Source: an uncultured SAR116 cluster alpha proteobacterium
GTDB taxonomy: Bacteria > Pseudomonadota > Alphaproteobacteria > Puniceispirillales > Marisalimonadaceae
Length of the DNA stretch: 64,000 bases
Direction of reading: 5' to 3'
NCBI GenBank assembly: GCA_902615995.1
Contig: CACMRF010000002.1
Coordinates: 1-64,000 of the forward strand
Shown: positions 55,362 to 63,929 of the stretch, in pieces
How the letters are laid out: the number at the start of each line of letters is the position of its first letter
How positions within the stretch are numbered: the first letter of the stretch is position 1
Position numbers and translations under genes: made by a program
The notes under the pieces: generated by a model
Databases searched by the model: none
Told to the model about the DNA's origin: nothing
Seen by the model: only the letters and a program-made list of their open reading frames with translations

Positions 55362-57689
55362 ATGTGCTTAACAAAAAATATTTATTTTATTAAAACTTTG
55401 ATATTTTTTTCACTTTTTATTTTTCTATTAAGCTGCAGTTCAGGTAATCTGAAAACTAGCTACGGCATGAGGTTAATTTCCCATCCTAACCTTAATTTGT
55501 GTAAAGGGAAATTTCATGAAAATAGATGGACGAACTGTACAGGTTTTATAAACTATAAAAATAATGACACCTATCAGGGGGCGTTCTTAAATGGAAAAGC
55601 GCATGGTGAAGAAGGGACTTACACATGGCCTAATGGCGATACTTTTATTGGCACATTTAATAATGGTACTTATACCAGAGGAATTTACAAATGGGCAAGT
55701 GGTAATAAATATATTGGTGAATTTAAAGCTGCCGTCAAAAATTCAAGAAGGTTTTATAATAAACATGGCTTAGGCATTTATAAAAGTAGGAATGAAACAT
55801 ATATCGGAGACTTTTTGAAAAATGATTACCATGGATTTGGTCTAAAAAAACATAATTATGGAAAAAATAAAATAAGTGAGGGAGAATTTAAACGAGGTTC
55901 ATTTATAAAAAAAAGAAATGTTGATTTTAAAATTCGACAAATTAAAAATCATCTTAGATATTATATTAACCGAGACGAAGATATAAGAAAATTTGTTGAT
56001 AAAGACATTAGTGTCAAAAATAAAACACTTTACTCATACAAAGCTGAAAAAAATGTTATGCATAAGAATGTGACTCGACAGAAAGAAAATAATTATTTAA
56101 ACAGTAGAAGTCCATTGTCTTTAACAAATTCTATCGAAAAAATTAAAAATAATTTTTTTACCAAATTTAAAAAATGTTCGTCAAATATAAATAACTTTTG
56201 CGTAAAGAAAATTAAATTTTCTAATGGGTTAGGTGAGGGATTAGTTAAGAACAGAAAATTAAATGGAATAGGATATTTTAAAAATAAAAGCGGAGAAGCT
56301 TACGTTGGACAATTTAAAAATAATAGTTTTGATGGCTTGGGTATTTATTTTTATAAAGATAATTGGATATATGATGGTCAATTTAAAAATGGGAAAAAAG
56401 TTGGTTATGGAACAATGTACTTTAATAAAAAAGTTTCAAAAAGTGGGTATTGGGTTGATGGAAAATTCAAAAATAAAATCAATTTCCCAGTTTCTTTTTA
56501 TGCTTCGTCCTTATTAAACAATGCTAATTCACCTAGTAATAGCACAACTGCTCAAAATAAAACTATTAGGGAACTTAAAAAAGAACTCGACAAATTAAAA
56601 AAGGAAAATTTAAATAGATTAAAAATAATTAAACTAGATAAAGTAGAACCATCAATTAAAATATTTACAAAAATTGATGAAGAGATTGTTAGTTTAGATG
56701 GAAATATAAATGATAATGTGGGTGTTTCTGAATTAATTATCAATGATATGATAGTTGGGTTTGAAGAGAGTGGTAATTTTAAAACTAATTTGTATATCCC
56801 AAGATCTGGCCTTAATATTAAAATCACTGCTTTTGATTTGAATGGAAATAAAAGTACAAAAGAGTTTTTTGTAAATAGAAAGCCAACTCAAATTATCAAT
56901 ACTATAAAATTTTCAAAACTAGATCCTACTCAATTTAAAGTTAAAAAAAATAATAACTCATTAGCTGTTATTGTTGGTATATCAAATTATAAAGACATTC
57001 CTTCTAATGCATTGTTTGCAGATAATGATGCAAAAGTTTTTTATGATTATGCAAAGTTTAAGCTTGGGATACCAGACGAAAATATTAAAGAATTAATCAA
57101 CTCAAGAGCTGAAGAAAGTGATATTTTATTAGCTTTAAAAGAATGGCTTCGATTAAATTCATTTGATAACAAATCAAATATATATCTTTTTTTTGCGGGT
57201 CATGGTTTAGCTTCACAAGATGGAAAAGAAAAATATCTTTTACCTTATGATGGAAGACCTGAGTTACTTAATAAAACAGCAGTTTTGTTGAAAGAATTAA
57301 TTAATGATATTTCTATTCTAAAGCCAAAAAAAGTCTTTATATTTTTAGATACATGTTATTCTGGGTTATCTAGAACTGAAGAAACATTGATTTCAGCTAG
57401 ACCGGTTGTTTTAAAAGCAACAGATGAATATTTACCTAAAAATTTTACTTTATTTTCTGCTTCTAAACATGATCAGATCTCAAGACCTCTTAAAGAAACA
57501 AAACATGGAATGTTTTCTTATTTTTTAATGAAAGGAATGGAGGGTTTTGCTGATTTAAATAACGATAAAAAAATAACTACTAATGAATTGCATCAGTATG
57601 TCAAAACAAATGTTAATAAATTTTCATTAGGTAAACAGACTCCTCAGTTATTTGGAAATTCTGAAACTGTTTTGGTTAATTTGAACTAA
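55362..57689 (+). CDS. MORN-repeat lipoprotein with C-terminal caspase (peptidase C14) domain
   Basis: 775 residues. A lipoprotein signal ends in FLLSC (Cys25) followed by Ser, which favours outer-membrane sorting. MORN repeats (YxGxFxNGxxHGxG type) lie at about 71-165 and 312-370, each cluster preceded by a cysteine pair (47/59 and 272/280). A short coiled coil (about 400-420) and an Ig-like domain (about 428-505) follow. The caspase domain covers 533-775, with the dyad His613 (FFAGHG) and Cys665 (FLDTCYSG). A 12-residue EF-hand-like loop (Asp731-Glu742) may bind calcium. No ribosome binding site is evident. Confidence 0.88.
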   Translation: MCLTKNIYFIKTLIFFSLFIFLLSCSSGNLKTSYGMRLISHPNLNLCKGKFHENRWTNCTGFINYKNNDTYQGAFLNGKAHGEEGTYTWPNGDTFIGTFNNGTYTRGIYKWASGNKYIGEFKAAVKNSRRFYNKHGLGIYKSRNETYIGDFLKNDYHGFGLKKHNYGKNKISEGEFKRGSFIKKRNVDFKIRQIKNHLRYYINRDEDIRKFVDKDISVKNKTLYSYKAEKNVMHKNVTRQKENNYLNSRSPLSLTNSIEKIKNNFFTKFKKCSSNINNFCVKKIKFSNGLGEGLVKNRKLNGIGYFKNKSGEAYVGQFKNNSFDGLGIYFYKDNWIYDGQFKNGKKVGYGTMYFNKKVSKSGYWVDGKFKNKINFPVSFYASSLLNNANSPSNSTTAQNKTIRELKKELDKLKKENLNRLKIIKLDKVEPSIKIFTKIDEEIVSLDGNINDNVGVSELIINDMIVGFEESGNFKTNLYIPRSGLNIKITAFDLNGNKSTKEFFVNRKPTQIINTIKFSKLDPTQFKVKKNNNSLAVIVGISNYKDIPSNALFADNDAKVFYDYAKFKLGIPDENIKELINSRAEESDILLALKEWLRLNSFDNKSNIYLFFAGHGLASQDGKEKYLLPYDGRPELLNKTAVLLKELINDISILKPKKVFIFLDTCYSGLSRTEETLISARPVVLKATDEYLPKNFTLFSASKHDQISRPLKETKHGMFSYFLMKGMEGFADLNNDKKITTNELHQYVKTNVNKFSLGKQTPQLFGNSETVLVNLN

Positions 57690-57696
57690 AAAATAA

Positions 57697-57724
57697 TTGA
57701 ATCAATTCGTCTAACTCTTATAAT
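57697..57724 (+). promoter_or_regulatory. Promoter of the FtsK-like gene, predicted leaderless transcript
   Basis: TTGAAT (57697-57702), a 16-bp spacer and a perfect TATAAT (57719-57724) lie in the gap after the caspase gene. Transcription starting about 7 bp downstream would begin at or next to the A of the ATG at 57731. No ribosome binding site precedes this ATG. The -35 lies inside an inverted repeat, AATTGA-A-TCAATT (57695-57707), that could bind a regulator. Confidence 0.55.
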
Positions 57725-57730
57725 GTTACA

Positions 57731-60619
57731 ATGTCTAAAACTAGTACACCTTTATTATTTCCTTCTGAATATACTAATTTGGAAAATAAAGTTATTAATA
57801 AACCCCAATTTGAGGTGGGAATGATTTATGTTAAAGAAGGCGATAACATAAAAAAAGGGCAAAACCTTTTGGAATTGCATTTAATAGAGCCAAAAGAACA
57901 AGTTTTAAAACAACCATTATATTTCACAATCACTAATGAATCAGGTCAAGAAGGTTGGCTAGCTGAGTTAAGAGTTAAAAAGGGGGATATTGTGCTTCCT
58001 TCTGAGGAATTCTTAATTCTTGATAAATTAAAAGAAACGAAGAAGATCAACAATAGCAATTCACTTAGTAAAAATGAAAAGAATTATAGCTGGAGTATAA
58101 ATGAAAAATTAAAAACTATTTCAAATAGGTTTGTAGATAAGCTTAATAAAAATTTTAGTGAAATTATTGTTAATCAAGAAAATGAAATATTAAAATCTCA
58201 ATCAGAACAATTCAATAAATTGAAAGAAAGTTTAAATCCAAATTATAATTTGTTTGAAAATTTATTAATCAATCAAACTTATGAACCATCAAATTATAAC
58301 TACACACAACCTAAATTTTTGCCATTAGGATCTTTTCCAAAAGATCATTTGATTAAACAAAACCTTATTTGCCTTCAAGAATTTCCATATGGAAACATAC
58401 TTGTGGAATATAATAAAAATTCATCTCAATTTTTGCATGATTATTTAATTCAAACAATTTCTATATCATTAGAAAGTTTGGATCCAAGATTAATTCAAGT
58501 TAGAGGTATTAGTTTTGATGACTTTGGGTCATCATTAAATTTGCTTGGAAATTTTGATGAAAAGTTCCTAAAAAAAGTTTGTACTGACGATGAAGACTTA
58601 ATGAGTTTGTCAGAAGAGTTGGAACAAAGAATTATTGAAGTAAGAAAAAAATGCCTTAAATCTTACGATAATCTTTTTGATTATAATGCTTCAAATGCAA
58701 AAAACCCTTTTGCATATTATTTTGTATTTTGTACGATAAATAAATCATTTTCTGATGAATCTAAAAAAATTCTTAATAAATTTATTAGCTCAAATACGTT
58801 AAAAAATGCTGGTATTTTCTTTTATGTATTTTCAAATGACATTAAAAATATTGTTGGTGATTTTGAATTAAATATAAAGGCTCAGAATGTTAGCAAGAAA
58901 ACTGCTGATGTTTATATCATTGCAAAAGATAATAATTCAATCCTTAATAATAGATTATTAAAAACAGATCTATTATCAAAAAAAGTTTTAGCTTCAATTG
59001 TAAAGAACATTAATAGTAAGGATGTTTCTATAAACCTCGACCCTTTAATTGAAACTAAAAATCAATGGTTTAAATCAAAATCAAATGAGGGTTTAAAAGT
59101 TCCTGTAGGATATAGTTCAGATAAAAAATTAGATTTGGTCATTGGGCACGGTGCTCCTAATTATAATGTTCTTATTGGGGGAGGTGTTGGAAGTGGCAAA
59201 TCAGTATTACTGCATAATATTATTTTAGGTATTTCTACAAAATATAGTGTTGATGAATGTCAATTTTTGTTACTTGATTATAAGGAGGGTACTGAGTTTC
59301 AACCTTATGAAAATCTTCCACATGCTCATGTATTGTCTACTGAAAGTGACACTGCTTTTGGTTTGAAAACCTTAGAATTTATTAATACAGAAATCACTAA
59401 AAGAGGTGATCTATTTAAGAAACATGGAGTAAGTAATATTAAAGATCTAAAAGACAAAAAGAAAATAAAATTACCTCGTTGGTGTGTGATTATTGATGAG
59501 TTTCAAAGAATGCTTCAATATGACGCAGTAGGTGCAAAAAGTTCAGACTTGTTTGATGATCTTTTAAGACGTGGAAGAGCTTTTGGAATTCATTTCATAT
59601 TAGCAACTCAAAGTATATATGATTTAAATTTAACGCCTGCAACTTTATCCCAATTAAGTATACGTATATGCTTGAGAATTTCTGAAATGGATGCAAGTAA
59701 AATTTTACACCCTGATAATTTAGTACCCTCAACATTTGAAAAGCCTGGTATGGCAATTTATAATGATAATATTGGCCTTATTGATGCTAATGAACAAGTT
59801 CAAGTACCTTTCATTAATACTGAGAAAATTCTAAATACTATAAAATCTGTTAAATCACATAATAAAATCAAAACGGAGAATTACGTTTATAAGGGCCAAA
59901 ATTTTGAAATTTTTGACCCAAGTAAAGTTGGATCTAAAGAAAAATCAAATATTTGTTTTGGTGCACTTCAAGATATTAAAAGAAACTATCATTTTTTAAG
60001 TTTAAATCCTCAAATGTATAACCCAATTTTGATAGTCGGTAATGACAATGAAAAAAAGAAACTTATTTTGAAATCTTTTTATAGAAATTATTTTACAGAC
60101 AGCAAATCATATGAAATTGAATGTTTTGATTTTCATCCCTTAAAATCGCAATATCTTACTGATTTAATCCCAGGCAATCAAAAAAAATATGTATATATAG
60201 ATCAAAAAGAGATAATTTTAGAAAGATTAGAAATAATTAAATCAAAAAAAAGTAAATCCATACAGATATATTTGTTTATTGGACTAGACAAATTATTAGA
60301 ATTTAAAGAAAAATACACAGATGATTTAGGAAATGTAAAAAATAATAATGTAAAAGATTTAATTCTTAATATCATTAATAAAAGGCTTGCTTTAAATATC
60401 GTGCCTATTGTGTTTATTGATAAAATCAATGCTTTTACAGAGACATTCGAATCTGCAAATTTTGAAATTAACAGTGTTACACCAGATATTTATTCTAGAA
60501 AATTATATATGGAGACTCCTGGAGTAGACATAGTTGATATAGGTCGCTTAGGAAAAAATAAGATTTTATACTATGATGATGAAAATATGATAAAACAACC
60601 CCTAACTTTGTTAAAATAG
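57731..60619 (+). CDS. FtsK/SpoIIIE-type ATPase, EssC/EccC-like, with lipoyl-like N-terminal domain
   Basis: 962 residues, no transmembrane helix. Residues ~22-98 look like a barrel-sandwich (biotinyl/lipoyl-like) domain (VKEGDNIKKGQNLLEL ... GWLAELRVKKGD), without the usual modified lysine motif. A coiled region follows (~118-170), then three FtsK-like modules: ~195-375 without a P-loop; ~450-695 with Walker A GGGVGSGKS (483-491) and Walker B VIIDE (586-590) plus LLRRGRAFGIHFILATQS; and ~735-955 with a degenerate P-loop (IVGNDNEKKKL). Three modules in series match type VII secretion ATPases. Eight bp upstream of the WXG100-like gene. Confidence 0.85.
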   Translation: MSKTSTPLLFPSEYTNLENKVINKPQFEVGMIYVKEGDNIKKGQNLLELHLIEPKEQVLKQPLYFTITNESGQEGWLAELRVKKGDIVLPSEEFLILDKLKETKKINNSNSLSKNEKNYSWSINEKLKTISNRFVDKLNKNFSEIIVNQENEILKSQSEQFNKLKESLNPNYNLFENLLINQTYEPSNYNYTQPKFLPLGSFPKDHLIKQNLICLQEFPYGNILVEYNKNSSQFLHDYLIQTISISLESLDPRLIQVRGISFDDFGSSLNLLGNFDEKFLKKVCTDDEDLMSLSEELEQRIIEVRKKCLKSYDNLFDYNASNAKNPFAYYFVFCTINKSFSDESKKILNKFISSNTLKNAGIFFYVFSNDIKNIVGDFELNIKAQNVSKKTADVYIIAKDNNSILNNRLLKTDLLSKKVLASIVKNINSKDVSINLDPLIETKNQWFKSKSNEGLKVPVGYSSDKKLDLVIGHGAPNYNVLIGGGVGSGKSVLLHNIILGISTKYSVDECQFLLLDYKEGTEFQPYENLPHAHVLSTESDTAFGLKTLEFINTEITKRGDLFKKHGVSNIKDLKDKKKIKLPRWCVIIDEFQRMLQYDAVGAKSSDLFDDLLRRGRAFGIHFILATQSIYDLNLTPATLSQLSIRICLRISEMDASKILHPDNLVPSTFEKPGMAIYNDNIGLIDANEQVQVPFINTEKILNTIKSVKSHNKIKTENYVYKGQNFEIFDPSKVGSKEKSNICFGALQDIKRNYHFLSLNPQMYNPILIVGNDNEKKKLILKSFYRNYFTDSKSYEIECFDFHPLKSQYLTDLIPGNQKKYVYIDQKEIILERLEIIKSKKSKSIQIYLFIGLDKLLEFKEKYTDDLGNVKNNNVKDLILNIINKRLALNIVPIVFIDKINAFTETFESANFEINSVTPDIYSRKLYMETPGVDIVDIGRLGKNKILYYDDENMIKQPLTLLK

Positions 60620-60627
60620 GAGTATTT

Positions 60628-60915
60628 ATGGTTAAATTTAACATAAGACCTGCAGAGTTACAGACAATGATTTCAAAGTTACAACAGTACAGTAGTCAGA
60701 TGCTAAGTTTAAGTAACAATATGAAATCTACTGCTAGAAGTCTTAATGCTTCATGGAAAGATCCTCAATATCATGCGTTTATCGCTCAAATTGATGCAAT
60801 GTCTGCTTCCATGAGAGGTAATGCAGAAGCCATGGCAGCATCAAAAAAGAATCTACAAACTCTCAAACGAAACCTAGAAAGAGCCGAGCAAGAATATAGA
60901 AAATTAAATTCATGA
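60628..60915 (+). CDS. WXG100-like (ESAT-6 superfamily) small protein
   Basis: A 95-residue all-helical protein starting MVKFNIRPAELQTMI. Two long helices are joined by a turn containing Trp43-Lys-Asp45 (LNASWKDPQYHAF), the WXG/WXD hairpin of the WXG100 family, at the expected midpoint. No signal peptide. The tail EQEYRKLNS has the tyrosine but not the acidic residue of the YxxxD/E secretion signal. AGGAG precedes the ATG. It overlaps the next gene by 4 bp (ATGA) and follows an EssC-like ATPase, the classic type VII secretion pairing. It is a likely substrate or structural partner. Confidence 0.82.
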   Translation: MVKFNIRPAELQTMISKLQQYSSQMLSLSNNMKSTARSLNASWKDPQYHAFIAQIDAMSASMRGNAEAMAASKKNLQTLKRNLERAEQEYRKLNS

Positions 60916-62030
60916 TAGATAAAGCATATAAAAATTATTTTTTAGAATTAAATTCATTAGATATTCAATCAAAAAAAATTAATGAAATCTCACAAAGAAT
61001 TAATGATTTTAAAATTTATTCGAGTAATGCTTCTAAGTTAGGTAACAGCAGTTTTTTGGATGAAAAATCAAATTTTTTAAATTTGAATATTAATTATAAA
61101 AATTTCGAAAATGAATTAGATGATTTATTTAACAGAATAATTAACGATAAATATTTTGACAATGAGGAGTACGAATTAGCAACAAGAAAACTTGAGGAAT
61201 TATTTAATATAGCAGGTAACCTAAACTCAATAAGAAAAAATTTTCAAATTGTTTTAAATTCAAATTTTATAATTCATTCTTTTGACGATAAGAGTAAAAA
61301 ATATTTTCTAAAAGCCTTAAATGATGAGATAAATTATGTTTTTTCCCAAAAAAAAATGAATGTTAATGCTCAAAAAATCCCTGCTCAATTGAGACATATA
61401 AATAAAGAATTGATAGATATTAATGAATTAATCAAAGAAACTAATGAATACTCAATATGTGTTTTAGAACGAGCACTTCTTGATAAAGATATAGATTTTA
61501 AGTCTTTATTTAAAAAAGGGACTTTTATTAATTATCAAATTCAAAAAATTGTACAAGGTAAATTTGAATTTATTGAAAATGATGTTTTAAACCGTCCTTT
61601 ATATAATGTGTTTAAAATGCTAGCTGATGATGTGTGTTATTCTTTAGTAGAAGAAATTTCAAAACAATCTATGTCAAATGAATATAAAAAACATAATAAT
61701 ATAGCTCATAAATTAATTAATAACTATTTTAGGGGTTTAACTAAAGGTGATAATTTTGATATTGAGTTCATAAAAAATAAAGTTAAAGAAATTTATGAAA
61801 ATGTAAAATCTAATAATATTGCTGCTTATAACAAGTTAATGGAAAAGAAACGAAAAGCTAAATTACAAAAAAAGATATTAAAATATGTTTCATATATTGT
61901 TGGTGGTTTGCTTGGTTTATGGGCAATTATAGCTTTAATAGGTTTTCTCTGGACAAATTATCCTGGTTGGACGTTTATTGTAGGTGTTCTAATAATATAT
62001 GGCATTTACAAAGCAGGTACTAGTAAATAA
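60912..62030 (+). CDS. Unknown protein with two C-terminal transmembrane helices
   Basis: 372 residues, no family recognised. Residues 1 to about 320 are mostly helical and charged, with coiled-coil-like stretches at the start (YFLELNSLDIQSKKINEISQ) and a Lys-rich segment (KKRKAKLQKK) just before two membrane helices at about 325-347 and 352-367, leaving a short C-terminal tail. The large domain is probably cytoplasmic. It is translationally coupled to the WXG100-like gene by a 4-bp overlap. Since the ATPase lacks membrane helices, this protein may anchor it. Confidence 0.8.
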   Translation: MIDKAYKNYFLELNSLDIQSKKINEISQRINDFKIYSSNASKLGNSSFLDEKSNFLNLNINYKNFENELDDLFNRIINDKYFDNEEYELATRKLEELFNIAGNLNSIRKNFQIVLNSNFIIHSFDDKSKKYFLKALNDEINYVFSQKKMNVNAQKIPAQLRHINKELIDINELIKETNEYSICVLERALLDKDIDFKSLFKKGTFINYQIQKIVQGKFEFIENDVLNRPLYNVFKMLADDVCYSLVEEISKQSMSNEYKKHNNIAHKLINNYFRGLTKGDNFDIEFIKNKVKEIYENVKSNNIAAYNKLMEKKRKAKLQKKILKYVSYIVGGLLGLWAIIALIGFLWTNYPGWTFIVGVLIIYGIYKAGTSK

Positions 62031-62089
62031 ATATTACATAATTTTATTAGATTAAATTCTATTTTTTAACCTTAACTTCTGGATGAAAT

Positions 62090-63490
62090 ATGTATGATTA
62101 TGTAAATAAATGGATTAAAAATAACAAAGATAAAATCTATAATTTTTCTGAGTTCTCAATTATTTGTCCTTTAGAAATTCAAATGCGTATAACCAATCTA
62201 GATTTGCCAGATAGCGATCTTGATTTTATAGATAAAAGATTTAATGATTTAAATGATTATCTATCGTTTAATGTATCTGGAGAAGTTGAAACAATTAGTT
62301 TAACTTTATGGACAGAAGAGGGTAGTGGTAACATTATCTTTGAATGTGATTTTAAAAATAAAAAAATTATTTACCCAACTAAATTAAATTATTCAAAGAT
62401 AGATGAAACAAAGCTATCAAGTATTCTTGATAAACAATTTAATAAGTGTTTTGAAAAAAATAATTGGGAAGATTCTTTTGGAAACAGATTTGTTACATTT
62501 TTGTCTAGAGAAAAGTATGATTTGATTAATGAACAAGATAAAAAACCTTGGGAAAATGCTAAAAATAAAAATTTAAAGATTTATTATGAAAACTTTAAAA
62601 AACAACCTAGTTATTGGAATGAAATTATTGCTCCATATTTAAATTATATTTTAGACCAAGAATTTATAAAAAATAAAGGTCCTGAAAATATCAAAAAAAT
62701 AACTTATGATAGATTTGATTATATTAAATTTAAGTCATTTATTTGTGAGGCTACAGATAATGAATCAAGGATAGATCCAAAAAGAAAAATTCAAGGAATG
62801 CCTGATATATGTGTCTATGTTTACTATTTAGTTAGTGTTCCAGATAATGATTCCCTAGATACTTTTGCTGGAGCGAGTGTTAATCAATGGCTTACTGAAA
62901 ATATCAAATATTTAAATATTAATAATATGATGGATGTTATAAGAGGTATTTCATTTAATCATATATATTTTAATTTTTGTTTGTTAACTACAGATACTCT
63001 TGGGTATGACTATTTTCTTTTAGATACACAAGAAGCTATCAATGAAACTAAAAAAAGTGATTTGATTAAATCTATAACAATAAAAGGTCAAAGTTCTTAC
63101 ATTGAAAGCAAATTAGACAAGGAAACTTTTGTAAAAGAATTTAAAGAGAATTTACCACCATCAATTGAAGATCCTTTAGCTACTGAAAAATCTACAAAAA
63201 TAGATCTTCCTTTTGATTTCACTCAGAAATGTAATTTGTTAGTGTCAGTTTTATTAAATAAGATTTCGAAGAATAAGATTAATCTTGATGTTAAGTTAAT
63301 GAAGCCAGATTTGATTTTATTTAAACTTTGTGAGGACAGAACCACCTTTGTTTCATTGATACAATCAATTAAATTAAATTTTGATGTTTTAACAGAGGTG
63401 CCTGAAAAACATTTAATAACTATGGCAGATGTATACGCATTTATACATGATTATATCATTAATTCATTCTCTTTAGATGATGTTGAATAA
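62090..63490 (+). CDS. Unknown protein with C-terminal acyl-carrier-protein-like domain
   Basis: 466 residues, no signal peptide or membrane helix. Residues 1 to ~375 match nothing I recognise; there are several Trp/Tyr-rich stretches (FKKQPSYWNEIIAPYLNYIL). Residues ~380-458 look like an acyl carrier protein: helix I (NLLVSVLLNKI), a helix II with VSLIQSIKLNFDV, and the terminal VPEKHLITMADVYAFIHDYI. The Asp-Ser-Leu attachment site is replaced by Asp416-Arg-Thr, so it cannot carry phosphopantetheine there. 59 bp after the membrane-protein gene, same strand. Confidence 0.72.
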   Translation: MYDYVNKWIKNNKDKIYNFSEFSIICPLEIQMRITNLDLPDSDLDFIDKRFNDLNDYLSFNVSGEVETISLTLWTEEGSGNIIFECDFKNKKIIYPTKLNYSKIDETKLSSILDKQFNKCFEKNNWEDSFGNRFVTFLSREKYDLINEQDKKPWENAKNKNLKIYYENFKKQPSYWNEIIAPYLNYILDQEFIKNKGPENIKKITYDRFDYIKFKSFICEATDNESRIDPKRKIQGMPDICVYVYYLVSVPDNDSLDTFAGASVNQWLTENIKYLNINNMMDVIRGISFNHIYFNFCLLTTDTLGYDYFLLDTQEAINETKKSDLIKSITIKGQSSYIESKLDKETFVKEFKENLPPSIEDPLATEKSTKIDLPFDFTQKCNLLVSVLLNKISKNKINLDVKLMKPDLILFKLCEDRTTFVSLIQSIKLNFDVLTEVPEKHLITMADVYAFIHDYIINSFSLDDVE

Positions 63491-63500
63491 TTTTTTTAAG

Positions 63501-63896
63501 TTATAACCTAATAGAAAATCTATTTCTCATTTGTTCTATCGATGATTTTGGTACGTCATGTATTGATTGACCTTTATGCCTGTTTTCTAGAATAAGACTT
63601 ACAAAGTGTGCATTATATTTAATAGCTAAATCTTGATACTCTTTTACCTCATGTTCAGTCGTCATTGTATTGCTAACTACAACAGAATTACCAAGTTTTA
63701 ACTCTTTTTCTACATTTTTATAACAAAATTCATGTGCTTTTTTAATTAATTTAAAATCAAATATCCCGTCATTAAAATTGTCAAAATATTGATCGGCTTC
63801 AAAAAAATTTAAACCTAAATACTTAGCAAATTCTGATTTTCCTGAGCCAGGTAACCCTCTAACAGCAATTAATTTTAAATCATTTTTTTCATTCAT
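63501..63896 (-). CDS. P-loop kinase-like protein (AAA_33, N4BP2/polynucleotide-kinase-like)
   Basis: 131 residues from the ATG at 63896. Walker A RGLPGSGKSEFA near residue 13, EADQYF, the KKAHEFCYKNVEKELKLG helix, VVVSNTMTTEHEVKEYQDLA and VPKSSIEQMRNRF together match small ATP-binding proteins related to the kinase domain of N4BP2 and phage polynucleotide kinases. The frame is open to 63965, but that would add residues before the conserved start and run into the divergent gene. Convergent with the 466-residue gene (10-bp gap). Confidence 0.82.
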   Translation of the reverse strand: MNEKNDLKLIAVRGLPGSGKSEFAKYLGLNFFEADQYFDNFNDGIFDFKLIKKAHEFCYKNVEKELKLGNSVVVSNTMTTEHEVKEYQDLAIKYNAHFVSLILENRHKGQSIHDVPKSSIEQMRNRFSIRL

Positions 63897-63929
63897 AACT
63901 TTGTTTAATGATATATAATAATTTACAAT

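Noticed and set aside
55362-57689. Caspase gene as a standard cytoplasmic abortive-infection effector
   Set aside because: The N-terminal lipobox and disulfide-type cysteine pairs argue for an exported lipoprotein, so a purely cytoplasmic defence role is not favoured.
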